This document shows positions 36,933 through 46,126 of a DNA stretch of 64,000 nt, piece after piece. Both the position numbers and the translations under genes were made by a program. The notes beneath the pieces were generated by a model. The model had not been told where the DNA came from. It made no database searches and worked only from the letters and a program-made list of their open reading frames with translations. Positions within the stretch are counted from its first letter, which is position 1, and every line of letters begins with the position of its first letter. The DNA comes from Gordonia hirsuta DSM 44140 = NBRC 16056 (GTDB lineage Bacteria > Actinomycetota > Actinomycetes > Mycobacteriales > Mycobacteriaceae), in NCBI RefSeq assembly GCF_000333015.1, contig NZ_BANT01000002.1, positions 215,702-279,701 of the forward strand, written 5' to 3'.

Positions 36933-38201
36933 ATGCAATCCTGGCCGTCGCCCACGGTTCCCGAAATCCCCGGCACCGGACCCGCACTGCGGCTGCACGA
37001 CACCTCCGATGAGCAGGTGCGACCGGTGGCACCCGGACCCGTCGCCACCATGTACGTCTGCGGTATCACCCCCTACGACGCCACCCACCTGGGACACGCG
37101 GCGACGTATCTGGCCTTCGACATCATCCACCGGGTGCTGCTCGATCAGGGCCACCAGGTCCACTACGTACAGAACATCACCGACGTCGACGATCCGCTGT
37201 TCGAGCGTGCCGCACGCGACGGCATCGACTGGCGCGACCTGGGGGCCCGCGAGATCGATCTGTTCCGCTCGGATATGGAACGGCTGCGGATCCTTCCGCC
37301 GCGGGACTACATCGGCGCCGTCGAATCGGTCGACGAGGTGATCGAGGCGGTTGGGCAACTCCTCGCTTCGGGAGCCGCCTACATCGTCGACGACCCCGAA
37401 TACCCCGACGTCTACTTCCATTCGGGGGCGACCGGCACGTTCGGCTACGAATCCAACTACAGCCGTGAGCTGATGGACCGGCTGTTCGCCGAGCGCGGGG
37501 GAGACCCGGACCGTCCCGGGAAGAACGATCCCCTCGATGCGCTGCTGTGGCGGGCCGCCCGCCCCGGAGAGCCGTCGTGGGAGGCGCCGTTCGGTGCCGG
37601 CCGGCCCGGCTGGCACATCGAATGCTCGGTGATCGCCCTGAATCGGCTCGGCGAAGGCTTCGACATCCAGGGCGGCGGCAGCGATCTGATCTTCCCGCAC
37701 CACGAGTACTCCGCCGCGCACGGCGAAGCACTGACCGGTCAGCGCCGCTTCGCCCGGCACTACGTGCACGCGGGCATGATCGGCCTGGACGGGGAGAAGA
37801 TGTCCAAGAGCCTGGGCAACCTGGTGCTGGTCTCCCGGCTGTGCGCCGAGGGAATGGATCCGCGGGCGGTGCGACTCGGTCTGTTGAACGGTCATTACCG
37901 TCAGGACCGGATGTGGAGCGACAACGTGCTCACGGCCGCGCGCACCCGGCTGCAGACCTGGCAGCAGGCGGTCCTGGCTCCGCGCGGTCCGGACGCGGCC
38001 GAGACGATCGGCCGGGTGCGCACCCATCTGGCCAACGACCTGGACACCCCCAAAGCCCTGGCGGCCCTGGACGCCTGGGCCAAGGACACGCTGACCGGGC
38101 TCGGCGCCTCGGCGTCGGCCCCCGGGCAGATCGCCGATGCCGTCGATGCGTTGCTGGGTGTGGACCTGCGTGCCGACCCGTGCGGCCCGCGGGTCGGTTA
38201 G
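36933..38201 (+). CDS. mshC: Mycothiol ligase: cysteine:GlcN-inositol ligase
   Basis: A 422-residue paralogue of cysteinyl-tRNA synthetase that joins cysteine to GlcN-inositol using ATP. The motifs are [14 protein letters not shown] (HIGH equivalent), [14 protein letters not shown] (zinc and cysteine site) and [10 protein letters not shown] (KMSKS). It ends after the DALR-like helical domain without the long tRNA anticodon-binding C-terminus, which separates MshC from CysS. TAGACT (36920-36925) lies 7 bases before the ATG, suggesting a leaderless message. Mtb Rv2130c is the counterpart. Confidence 0.95.
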   Translation: MQSWPSPTVPEIPGTGPALRLHDTSDEQVRPVAPGPVATMYVCGITPYDATHLGHAATYLAFDIIHRVLLDQGHQVHYVQNITDVDDPLFERAARDGIDWRDLGAREIDLFRSDMERLRILPPRDYIGAVESVDEVIEAVGQLLASGAAYIVDDPEYPDVYFHSGATGTFGYESNYSRELMDRLFAERGGDPDRPGKNDPLDALLWRAARPGEPSWEAPFGAGRPGWHIECSVIALNRLGEGFDIQGGGSDLIFPHHEYSAAHGEALTGQRRFARHYVHAGMIGLDGEKMSKSLGNLVLVSRLCAEGMDPRAVRLGLLNGHYRQDRMWSDNVLTAARTRLQTWQQAVLAPRGPDAAETIGRVRTHLANDLDTPKALAALDAWAKDTLTGLGASASAPGQIADAVDALLGVDLRADPCGPRVG

Positions 38202-38210
38202 GCTGCCGGC

Positions 38211-38519
38211 GTGGCCCATGTGACACAGATCCCCGAGACCGCCGACACCGGTGTGTTCACGGTGGTGACCCACACCTCCACCTATCTGATCGACCTGGGC
38301 GAGAAGACGCTGCTGCGGGCCCCCGGCGTGGGTCGACATGAGGACGTCTCCTGGGAGGTCAGCGATCTGCTCCGGGACTCCGAGGACATTCCCCTGATCG
38401 GGGTGCGCAGCTGCCGGGTCGGTGAACCCGCACAGTTCTGGGTCAGTGCCGCCGATGATCCGGACGTGCGGACCTGGCGCATCACCACCCCGGTGGTGCA
38501 GATCGAACGGATCGACTGA
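38211..38519 (+). CDS. Small conserved hypothetical protein
   Basis: A 102-residue protein with no recognised domain. It is beta-rich (VFTVVTHTSTYLIDLGEKTLLRAPG) with one Cys and no signal peptide or membrane helix. TAGGCT (38199-38204) lies 6 bases before GTG 38211, and its first three bases are the mshC stop codon; the message is predicted leaderless. Function unknown; mycothiol-linked roles are not supported beyond position. Confidence 0.75.
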   Translation: MAHVTQIPETADTGVFTVVTHTSTYLIDLGEKTLLRAPGVGRHEDVSWEVSDLLRDSEDIPLIGVRSCRVGEPAQFWVSAADDPDVRTWRITTPVVQIERID

Positions 38520-38547
38520 GCAGCCGCCCGCCGGCCGTCACCGACGG

Positions 38548-39423
38548 CTATTCGGGTCCGCGGCCGCGCAGGTACCGCTCGAATTCGGCCGCCAGCGTGT
38601 CGCCGTCGACCTCGGTGAGCGGATCCCCCGGCGATTCGGGCTCGTCCTCGGAGTCTTCGCGCTCCTCCAATTCGCGCACATAGGTCGACATCTCATCGTC
38701 TTCGGAGAGCATGTCATCGATCGACTCCCCCCACTGACGCGTCTGCTCGGGCAGCATGCCCAGCGGGATCGGTGTGGCCAGGATCGTCTCCAACCGCTCC
38801 AGCAGGGCCAGCGTGGCCTTCGGGTTCGGCGGATGGCCCAGATAGTGCGGGACCGAGGCCCACAGGGAGATCGAGGGGATGCCGGCCTCGACGAAGGACT
38901 GCTGCAGGACGCCGGTGATCCCGGTGGGCCCCTCGTACGTAGAGGCGGTGATGCCGTACTGTGCGGCGGCTTCGGGGGTGTGCGCCGAGCCGGTGATCGG
39001 CACCGGCCGCGTGTGTGGCGTATCCGCAAGCAGGGCCCCGACTGTGACCACCAGCTCCACATCCAGTGCCATGGCCACGTCGACGATGTCCTCGCAGAAG
39101 GCACGCCAGCGCAGATTGGGTTCCATCCCCATCACCAGGACCAGATCGTGTTCGCCGCCGGGAATCCGGCAGTAGGAGATGCTTGTCGACGGCCACTCCA
39201 GCCGCCGCGTCACCCCGCCTGAGCTGCGGATCATCGGGCGTGAGGTCTGGTAATCGTAGTAGTCGTCGGGGTCGATGTCGTAGAGCTCGGCGGCATCCCA
39301 GGTGAGCGACAGATGTTCCAGGGCCGCCGAGGCCGCATCGCCGGCGTCGTTCCAGCCGCCGAACGCCGCCAGCAGCACCGGGCGGCGCAGTTCCGGCAGG
39401 GCATCGGGGGTATCGCGGCTCAC
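38548..39423 (-). CDS. PAC2 family protein (proteasome-assembly-chaperone-like)
   Basis: A 291-residue protein of the PAC2 superfamily. It opens with VLLAAFGGWNDAGDAASAALEHL, carries YDYQTSRPMIRSSGGVTRRLEWP, and has the C-terminal family segment PKATLALLERLETIL with an acidic tail. Eukaryotic PAC2 helps assemble proteasomes; actinobacterial members are found next to or near the proteasome locus, but their role is not proven. GTG 39423 is 7 bases after a TAGGCT -10 on the minus strand. Mtb Rv2125 is the counterpart. It diverges from metH. Confidence 0.87.
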   Translation of the reverse strand: MSRDTPDALPELRRPVLLAAFGGWNDAGDAASAALEHLSLTWDAAELYDIDPDDYYDYQTSRPMIRSSGGVTRRLEWPSTSISYCRIPGGEHDLVLVMGMEPNLRWRAFCEDIVDVAMALDVELVVTVGALLADTPHTRPVPITGSAHTPEAAAQYGITASTYEGPTGITGVLQQSFVEAGIPSISLWASVPHYLGHPPNPKATLALLERLETILATPIPLGMLPEQTRQWGESIDDMLSEDDEMSTYVRELEEREDSEDEPESPGDPLTEVDGDTLAAEFERYLRGRGPE

Positions 39424-39430
39424 AGCGACC

Positions 39431-39467
39431 AGCCTACGGACACCGTCGAAACAGGGCGAACTACCCT
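39431..39467. promoter_or_regulatory. Back-to-back leaderless promoters of the PAC2 gene and metH
   Basis: The two start codons are 51 bases apart. On the minus strand TAGGCT (39436-39431) serves the PAC2 gene; on the plus strand TACCCT (39462-39467) serves metH. Their -35 regions must overlap, so one regulator or RNA polymerase competition could couple the two genes. There is no space for a cobalamin riboswitch before metH. Confidence 0.6.
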
Positions 39468-39474
39468 GGTGGTC

Positions 39475-42400
39475 ATGCCAGTGACTCCTCCTGACCCGTC
39501 CCGCTACGACACCACCTTCCTCGAGGCGATGTCCCAGCGGGTGTTGATCGGCGACGGTGCGATGGGAACCATGCTGCAGGCGGCGGATCTGAGCGTCGAC
39601 GAGGATTTTCTCGGCCTGGAAGGCTGCAACGAGATCCTCAACGACACGCGACCCGATGTGCTGGCCCAGATCCACCGGAGCTACTTCGAGGCCGGAGCCG
39701 ATGCGGTGGAGACCAACACCTTCGGCTGCAACCTGTCGAACCTGAGTGATTACGACATCGCCGACCGTATCCGCGAGCTGGCGTTCAAAGGCACGTCGAT
39801 CGCGCGCGCGGTCGCCGACGAGATGGGCCCGTCGCCGCGCGGCGACCGATACGTCCTCGGCTCGGTCGGTCCGGGCACCAAACTGCCCAGCCTGGGACAC
39901 GCCACCTTTGCGGTGATCCGGGACGCCTACATCGAGTGCGTACTGGGCATGCTCGACGGCGGGGCCGATGCCATCCTGATCGAGACCTGCCAGGATCTGC
40001 TGCAGCTCAAAGCCGCAGTGATCGGTGCGCGGCGGGCGATGGAACAGTTCGGCCGGCACCTGCCGATCATCACCCACGTCACCGTCGAGACCACCGGCAC
40101 CATGCTGGTCGGATCCGAGATCGGTGCCGCCCTGGCCGCGATCGAACCCCTTGGGGTGGATGTGGTCGGCCTGAACTGTGCGACCGGGCCGGAGGAGATG
40201 AGCGAGCACCTGCGCTACCTGTCGAAGCACTCGCGGCTGCCGGTCTCGGTGATGCCCAACGCCGGACTGCCGGTGCTGGGACCCAACGGCGCCGAATACC
40301 CGCTGAGCCCCGAGGACATGGCGCAGGCACTGGCCGGCTTCGTGCGCGAGTTCGGTCTGCAGTTCGTCGGCGGCTGCTGCGGCAGCACCCCCGAACACGT
40401 GCGTCAGTTCGCCGAGGCGGTCGCCGCGACGATCCCGGCGATTCGCACCCCCGACCACGAGTCGGAGACCTCCTCGCTCTACACCGCGGTGCCGTTCAAC
40501 CAGGACGCCAGCTTCCTGGTGATCGCCGAGCGCACCAACTCCAACGGCTCCAAGGCCTTCCGCGATGCGATGATCGCCGAGGACTATCAGACCTGCCTGG
40601 AGATCGCCAAGGAACAGACTCGCGACGGCGCACACATGCTCGATCTCAACGTCGACTACGTCGGCCGCGACGGTGCCGCCGATATGCGGGCGCTGACCGG
40701 CCGGCTGGCCACCGCCTCGACCCTGCCGATCATGATCGACTCCACCGAACCGGACGTCATCCAGGCGGGTCTGGAACACCTGGGCGGACGCAGTGCGGTG
40801 AACTCGGTGAACTACGAGGACGGGGACGGCCCCGATTCACGGTTCACCCGCATCATGGAGCACGTCGCCGAGCATGGTGCGGCGGTGGTGGCTCTGACCA
40901 TCGACGAGGAGGGTCAGGCCCGCACCGCCGACCACAAGGTTGCCATCGCCGAGCGGCTGATCGCCGACCTGACCGGCAACTGGAACCTGGAGCAGGAGGA
41001 CATCATCATCGATGCCCTCACCTTCCCGATCTCGACCGGTCAGGAGGAGGTGCGCCGGGACGGGATCGAAACCATCGAGGCCATCCGGCGGCTGCACGAG
41101 AAGTACCCGGAGGTCCACTTCACCCTCGGCGTCTCCAACATCTCCTTCGGGCTCAACCCGGCGGCCCGGCAGGTGCTGAACTCGGTGTTCCTGAACGAAT
41201 GCGTTCAGGTGGGCCTGGATACCGCGATCGTGCACGCCTCCAAGATTCTGCCGATGGCCCGCATTCCCGAGGAGCAGCGGCAGGTGGCGCTGGATCTGGT
41301 GTACGACCGCCGGCGCGCCCCCGGTACCGACGGCCCCGACGATCCCGGCTACGACCCGCTGCAGCGACTGATGGAGCTGTTCGAGGGCGTGTCGGCGGCT
41401 TCGGCACGAGAATCGCGAGCCGCCGAACTGGCCGCCATGCCGCTGTTCGAGCGGCTGGCCGCCCGCATCGTCGACGGTGAACGCAACGGACTGATCGACG
41501 ATCTGGACGAAGCGCGCGCCCAGATCCCGCCGCTGGAGATCATCAACGAGCATCTGCTGGCCGGGATGAAGACGGTCGGCGAACTGTTCGGTTCGGGCCA
41601 GATGCAGTTGCCCTTCGTGCTGCAGTCGGCCGAGGTGATGAAGACCTCGGTGGCCCACCTGGAGCAGTTCATGGAGGCCAGCGGCGAAGACGGTAAGGGG
41701 CGCATCGTGCTGGCCACGGTCAAGGGCGATGTGCACGATATCGGTAAGAATCTGGTCGACATCATTTTGAGCAACAACGGCTACGACGTGGTCAACATCG
41801 GCATCAAACAGCCGATCGCCACCATCTTGTCGGTGGCAGAGGAGCACAACGCCGATGTCATCGGCATGTCTGGACTGCTGGTCAAATCGACGGTGGTGAT
41901 GAAGGAGAACCTGGAGGAGATGAACACGCGCGGGAAGAGCCAGATCCCGGTTCTCCTCGGCGGCGCCGCCCTGACCCGCACCTACGTCGAGGGTGATCTG
42001 TCGGAGGTGTACCAGGGGGACGTCCGTTACGCCCGCGATGCCTTCGAAGGGCTCACGCTGATGGACGAGATCATGGCCGTCAAACGGGGGGAGGGCCCGG
42101 ACCCCGACAGTCCGGAGGCCAAAGCCGCCGCCGAGAAGGTCGCCGAACGCAAGGCCCGCCGGGAACGGTCTCAGCGGATCGCCGCCCAGCGCAAGGCCGC
42201 CGAACCGAAAGTGGAACTGCCGGCCCGCTCGGATGTGGCCGCCGATAACGAGACGCCGACTCCGCCGTTCTGGGGCACCCGCATCATCAAGGGCATCAAG
42301 GTCGCCGACTACTCCTCGATGCTCGACGAGCGGGCCCTGTTCCTGGGACAGTGGGGTCTGCGTGGCACTCGGGGCACAGGCGGCCCGGATTACGACGAAC

Positions 42401-43083
42401 TGGTCGAGACCGAGGGCCGGCCACGGCTGCGGTACTGGCTCGATCGGCTCGCCACCGAGGGCATCCTGCAGCACGCCGCGGTCGTGTACGGGTATTTCCC
42501 GGCCGTCAGCGAAGGCGATGTGCTGCACGTGCTGACCGAACCGCGTCCGGATGCGCCGGTAAGGCACAGCTTCGAATTCCCCCGCCAGCAACGGCCCAGG
42601 TTCCTGTGCGTCGCCGACTTCATCAAGTCCCGGGAGCAGGCGCTGGCCGACGGCCACGTCGATGTGCTGCCGTTCCAGCTGGTCACGATGGGTACGCCGA
42701 TCGCCGACTTCGCCAACGAACTGTTCGCGGCCAACGCCTACCGGGACTACCTTGAGGTCCACGGAATCGGTGTGCAACTGACCGAGGCGCTGGCCGAATA
42801 CTGGCATCAGCGGGTCCGCAGCGAGCTGATGTTCGCCGACGGGACCGCCGCCGACGACGACCCCGATGCCACCCAGGGCTACTTCGATCTGGAGTACCGC
42901 GGCGCGCGGTACTCGTTCGGATACGGCGCGTGTCCGAATTTGGAGGATCGTGCCAAAATGGTCGATCTGCTGGAGCCGGACCGGATCGGTGTGGAATTGT
43001 CGGAGGAACTGCAGTTGCATCCGGAGCAGTCCACGGACGCGTTCGTGCTGCATCACCCCGAGGCCAAATATTTCAACACCTGA
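39475..43083 (+). CDS. metH: Cobalamin-dependent methionine synthase
   Basis: A 1202-residue four-module enzyme that transfers methyl from 5-methyl-THF to homocysteine through B12. The homocysteine module has zinc ligands Cys235, Cys301 and Cys302 (GLNCATG, GGCCGSTPEH). The pterin-binding module includes ERTNSNGSKAFRDA. The cobalamin module has DVHDIG at 752-757, with His754 the lower axial ligand. The C-terminal AdoMet reactivation domain includes the RARYSFGYGACPNLEDR-type end. ATG 39475 lies 7 bases after TACCCT. Mtb Rv2124c is the counterpart. Confidence 0.96.
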   Translation: MPVTPPDPSRYDTTFLEAMSQRVLIGDGAMGTMLQAADLSVDEDFLGLEGCNEILNDTRPDVLAQIHRSYFEAGADAVETNTFGCNLSNLSDYDIADRIRELAFKGTSIARAVADEMGPSPRGDRYVLGSVGPGTKLPSLGHATFAVIRDAYIECVLGMLDGGADAILIETCQDLLQLKAAVIGARRAMEQFGRHLPIITHVTVETTGTMLVGSEIGAALAAIEPLGVDVVGLNCATGPEEMSEHLRYLSKHSRLPVSVMPNAGLPVLGPNGAEYPLSPEDMAQALAGFVREFGLQFVGGCCGSTPEHVRQFAEAVAATIPAIRTPDHESETSSLYTAVPFNQDASFLVIAERTNSNGSKAFRDAMIAEDYQTCLEIAKEQTRDGAHMLDLNVDYVGRDGAADMRALTGRLATASTLPIMIDSTEPDVIQAGLEHLGGRSAVNSVNYEDGDGPDSRFTRIMEHVAEHGAAVVALTIDEEGQARTADHKVAIAERLIADLTGNWNLEQEDIIIDALTFPISTGQEEVRRDGIETIEAIRRLHEKYPEVHFTLGVSNISFGLNPAARQVLNSVFLNECVQVGLDTAIVHASKILPMARIPEEQRQVALDLVYDRRRAPGTDGPDDPGYDPLQRLMELFEGVSAASARESRAAELAAMPLFERLAARIVDGERNGLIDDLDEARAQIPPLEIINEHLLAGMKTVGELFGSGQMQLPFVLQSAEVMKTSVAHLEQFMEASGEDGKGRIVLATVKGDVHDIGKNLVDIILSNNGYDVVNIGIKQPIATILSVAEEHNADVIGMSGLLVKSTVVMKENLEEMNTRGKSQIPVLLGGAALTRTYVEGDLSEVYQGDVRYARDAFEGLTLMDEIMAVKRGEGPDPDSPEAKAAAEKVAERKARRERSQRIAAQRKAAEPKVELPARSDVAADNETPTPPFWGTRIIKGIKVADYSSMLDERALFLGQWGLRGTRGTGGPDYDELVETEGRPRLRYWLDRLATEGILQHAAVVYGYFPAVSEGDVLHVLTEPRPDAPVRHSFEFPRQQRPRFLCVADFIKSREQALADGHVDVLPFQLVTMGTPIADFANELFAANAYRDYLEVHGIGVQLTEALAEYWHQRVRSELMFADGTAADDDPDATQGYFDLEYRGARYSFGYGACPNLEDRAKMVDLLEPDRIGVELSEELQLHPEQSTDAFVLHHPEAKYFNT

Positions 43084-43186
43084 GTACGTCGACACCTGAG
43101 AGTTCTTCATCTGGAACGTGCCGTTCGCGGCGACCCTCCGAATGCACTGACGCGGCCGGACCACAATGTAAGGAAGAGTGAACAAC

Positions 43187-44140
43187 GTGACAGCAGTGGC
43201 GATCGTTCTTGCCCTCATCGCATCGGTGCTGTTCGCCGTTGCTGCGGTGCTGCAGCAGAAGGGGACCGAGGGCATCGCCGACGACGACTCCCTGGGCCTG
43301 GGTTTCTTCGCCACCTTGGTGAAGCGCAAGGTGTGGGTGGCCGGCATCACCGCCGATATCGCCGGGTTCATCTTCCAGGCGGCGGCGCTGGCGATCGGCA
43401 GCCTGTTGCTGGTGCAGCCGCTGCTGGTCTCGTCGTTGCTGTTCGCTCTGCCGTTGGCCGCCTACGGGCAGCGACGTCGCCTGCGAGCTAGCGAATGGTT
43501 CTGGGCCGCGGTGCTGATCGCCGCGCTGATCATTTTCCTGGTGCTCGGCGAGCCGAGCGAGGGCATCACCCAGCCGACGCTGAAATCCTGGATCTTCCCG
43601 CTGGCCTTCCTCGTGATGGTCACGCTGGTGTGCGTCCGAGGCAGTTCCCGCATGCCGCACGGCAGCGCCCGGTCGCTGGTGCTAGCGATCGCCGCGGGTA
43701 TGCTGCTGGGCTTTTCGGCGGCGTTCACCAAGACCGGCATCGACGCCTTCGGTAAGAGCCTTCTGGACGGTCTGGCGTCATGGGAGTTCTGGGCGATGGC
43801 GGTCACAGCCACGCTGGGCACCCTGTGGCAGCAGTCCAGTTACCAGGCCGGGGACGTGCAGACCAGTCTGCCCACGGTCACGGTAATGAAACCGATGGTC
43901 GCCATGGCCCTGGGGCTGACGATCTACCAGGAGCATCTGCGGGTGGAGAAGGCCGGCGACGTGGCCGTCATTCTGGCGCTGATCGCGATGTGGCTGGCCA
44001 CCTTCGCGCTCGGTCGGCTGGGGGCGCCGGCGCAGTTCTCCGCGGCGACGGGCGATACCACGCACACCTTGGCCGATACCGCCACCGATGCCAGCCCCGG
44101 CAGCGACGGACCGACCGGCGCACCGAGCAGCTCGTCCTGA
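43187..44140 (+). CDS. DMT-type multi-pass membrane transporter
   Basis: A 317-residue protein with about nine hydrophobic helices in the EamA/DMT (NIPA-like) pattern: AIVLALIASVLFAVAAVLQQKG at the start, then SLLLVQPLLVSSLLFALPLAA and LPTVTVMKPMVAMALGLTIYQE. The last 40 residues are soluble and Ser/Thr-rich. GTG 43187 has an AAGGAAG Shine-Dalgarno 10 bases before it; GTG 43178, three codons earlier, would be too close to that signal. The substrate is unknown; NIPA-like members move Mg2+. Confidence 0.82.
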   Translation: MTAVAIVLALIASVLFAVAAVLQQKGTEGIADDDSLGLGFFATLVKRKVWVAGITADIAGFIFQAAALAIGSLLLVQPLLVSSLLFALPLAAYGQRRRLRASEWFWAAVLIAALIIFLVLGEPSEGITQPTLKSWIFPLAFLVMVTLVCVRGSSRMPHGSARSLVLAIAAGMLLGFSAAFTKTGIDAFGKSLLDGLASWEFWAMAVTATLGTLWQQSSYQAGDVQTSLPTVTVMKPMVAMALGLTIYQEHLRVEKAGDVAVILALIAMWLATFALGRLGAPAQFSAATGDTTHTLADTATDASPGSDGPTGAPSSSS

Positions 44141-44153
44141 GGGTGGTGCGACG

Positions 44154-44858
44154 ATGATCCGGAACGAACGCGCCGCTGCGGCAGACCTGCCTGCGGCGCT
44201 GCTGTGGGATATGGACGGCACGATCCTGGACACCGAACCGATCTGGGATGTCGCGATGGAGTCGCTCGCCGGTCGTCACGGTGTCGAGATGACTCCGGAG
44301 TTGCGGCTGGCGACCCTGGGAAACAATGCCGTCGACGCGTTGACCAAGGTCTATGACGCGGCCCGGCTGCCCGAATCCGGCCGGGATTTCGACGGTGACG
44401 AGGCGTGGATGGTGGCTTTGGTGGCGGACCTGTTCACCGCCGAGCTGCCCTGGCGTCCGGGTGCCAGACAGACCCTGGATCTGGCGGCATCGGCGGACAT
44501 CCCCATGCTGCTGGTGACCAACACTCAGCGCGAGATCGCCGATGTGGCGATCGACACCATCGGCGTCGAACGGTTCCTGACGACGGTGTGCGGCGATGAG
44601 GTGGCGGTGGGCAAGCCCGCCCCGGACATCTATCTGCGAGCCGCCGAACTGGCTGGGGCGCATCCGCACGACTGTCTGGCGATCGAAGATTCCCCGACCG
44701 GGGCTGCAGCCTCCCACGCTGCCGGGGTACCGACTCTGGTGGTGCCGTCGCAGGTGCCGGTGCCGGCCGCCAGTAAGCGGACTTTCCGCGACACCCTGGC
44801 AGGCCTGACGCTGCCGGAGCTGGCCGCCGACTTCGCCAGGGCCTCGAGCGCACGCTGA
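44154..44858 (+). CDS. HAD-superfamily phosphatase (beta-phosphoglucomutase-like)
   Basis: A 234-residue hydrolase. The HAD motifs are WDMDGTILDT (nucleophile Asp19, acid Asp21), LLVTNTQ (motif II), VAVGKPAPDIYLRAA (motif III Lys) and CLAIEDSPTGAAAS (motif IV). A helical cap lies between motifs I and II. Substrate unknown. It starts 13 bases after the transporter gene and is followed 26 bases later by hisE, so an operon with the histidine genes is possible. Confidence 0.88.
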   Translation: MIRNERAAAADLPAALLWDMDGTILDTEPIWDVAMESLAGRHGVEMTPELRLATLGNNAVDALTKVYDAARLPESGRDFDGDEAWMVALVADLFTAELPWRPGARQTLDLAASADIPMLLVTNTQREIADVAIDTIGVERFLTTVCGDEVAVGKPAPDIYLRAAELAGAHPHDCLAIEDSPTGAAASHAAGVPTLVVPSQVPVPAASKRTFRDTLAGLTLPELAADFARASSAR

Positions 44859-44884
44859 GCGCGGTCGTGACAAAATAGTCAACC

Positions 44885-45148
44885 GTGAAGACCTTCGACG
44901 ACCTTTTTGCCGAACTGATCGAAAAGGCGGCCACCCGCCCGGAGGGCAGCGGCACCGTCGCCGCGCTGGACAAGGGCGTGCACACGCTCGGCAAGAAGAT
45001 CATCGAAGAGGCCGGTGAGGTGTGGCTGGCCGCCGAGCACGAGTCCGATGATGCGCTGGCCGAAGAGATGAGTCAGCTGCTGTACTGGCTGCAGGTGATG
45101 ATGATCAAGCGCGGCCTGAAACCCGAAGACCTGTACCGCTTCCTGTGA
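44885..45148 (+). CDS. hisE: Phosphoribosyl-ATP diphosphatase
   Basis: An 87-residue MazG-fold enzyme for the second step of histidine synthesis. [30 protein letters not shown] and [18 protein letters not shown] (the EEAxE metal site) are diagnostic. It is a free-standing HisE, not fused to HisI. GTG 44885 lacks a Shine-Dalgarno; a CAAAAT stretch 8 bases upstream may be a leaderless promoter. Mtb Rv2122c is the counterpart. Confidence 0.95.
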   Translation: MKTFDDLFAELIEKAATRPEGSGTVAALDKGVHTLGKKIIEEAGEVWLAAEHESDDALAEEMSQLLYWLQVMMIKRGLKPEDLYRFL

Positions 45149-45214
45149 TCCGGCGGGGCCCGCGTGCCCCGTGAGACCCCCGAAGCCCGAGAACCACTGG
45201 AAGAGAGCCTCGCC

Positions 45215-46063
45215 ATGTTGCGCGTTGCCGTGCCCAACAAGGGCGCCCTGTCCGAAGCCGCTGCGGCCATCCTGTCCGAAGCCGGCTACCGCCGTCGTTC
45301 CGATCCCAAGGATCTGAACGTGATCGACGTGGCCAACGAGGTGGAGTTCTACTTCCTGCGACCCAAAGACGTCGCGATCTACGTCGCGGCCGGTCAGTTG
45401 GACGTGGGGATCACCGGCCGGGACCTGGCCGCTGATTCGGGCGCCGAGGTGATCGAGGAGGTGGCGCTGGGATTCGGCTCGTCGACGTTCCGCTACGCCG
45501 CGCCGTCAGACGAGCAGTGGACCGTCGAAGGGCTCGAGGGTAAGCGGATCGCCACCTCGTACCCGAATCTGGTGCGGCGCGATCTGGCCGAACGCGGCAT
45601 CGACGCCGAGATCATCCGCCTCGACGGCGCCGTGGAGATCTCCATCCAGCTCGGCGTCGCGGATGCGATCGCCGATGTGGTGGGGTCGGGCCGGACCCTG
45701 CGGCTGCACGGGCTGACCGCTTTCGGCGAGTCGCTGTGCGACTCCGAGGCCGTGCTGATCCGGACGGCTGCCACAGCGCAGCCCAGCAAATACGCCGCAC
45801 GGTTCATCAAGCGGGTGCAGGGCGTCGTCTTCGGCCAGCAGTACGTGATGATCGACTACGACTGCCCGAAGGAGTTGCTCGATCTGGCCGTGGAACTGAC
45901 TCCCGGGCTGGAATCGCCGACCATCTCGCCGATGGCCGACCCGGCCTGGCTTGCGGTGCGCGCGATGGTTCCGCGTAAGAGCCATCAGCAGCTGATGGAC
46001 GAACTGTCCGATATGGGTGCCCGGGCCATTCTGGCCTCGGACATCCGCTCCTGCCGGTTCTGA
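45215..46063 (+). CDS. hisG: ATP phosphoribosyltransferase, long form
   Basis: A 282-residue enzyme for the committed step of histidine synthesis. [15 protein letters not shown] starts the catalytic domain, the phosphoribosyl-pyrophosphate loop reads [14 protein letters not shown], and the C-terminal ACT-like domain (about 212-282, ending ASDIRSCRF) confers feedback inhibition by histidine. The long form needs no HisZ. GGAAGAGAG is the Shine-Dalgarno; hisE ends 66 bases upstream. Mtb Rv2121c is the counterpart. Confidence 0.96.
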   Translation: MLRVAVPNKGALSEAAAAILSEAGYRRRSDPKDLNVIDVANEVEFYFLRPKDVAIYVAAGQLDVGITGRDLAADSGAEVIEEVALGFGSSTFRYAAPSDEQWTVEGLEGKRIATSYPNLVRRDLAERGIDAEIIRLDGAVEISIQLGVADAIADVVGSGRTLRLHGLTAFGESLCDSEAVLIRTAATAQPSKYAARFIKRVQGVVFGQQYVMIDYDCPKELLDLAVELTPGLESPTISPMADPAWLAVRAMVPRKSHQQLMDELSDMGARAILASDIRSCRF

Positions 46064-46108
46064 CTCGGCAGGTCGCGGCACCCGCCTGCGCCGCGACCGC
46101 GAGCCGAG
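46064..46108. terminator. Two-tier hairpin between hisG and the convergent thioesterase gene
   Basis: The inner arms GGTCGCGGC (46071-46079) and 46090-46098 pair perfectly over a 10-base loop, and the outer arms CTCGGC (46064-46069) and GCCGAG (46103-46108) extend the stem. It begins directly after the hisG stop and lies 19 bases from the thioesterase stop, so it serves both directions. Confidence 0.65.
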
Positions 46109-46126
46109 CCTGCAGCAGCGACCGAC

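Noticed and set aside
39424..39474. A cobalamin riboswitch before metH
   Set aside because: The spacer to the divergent gene is only 51 bases and the transcript looks leaderless; there is no room.
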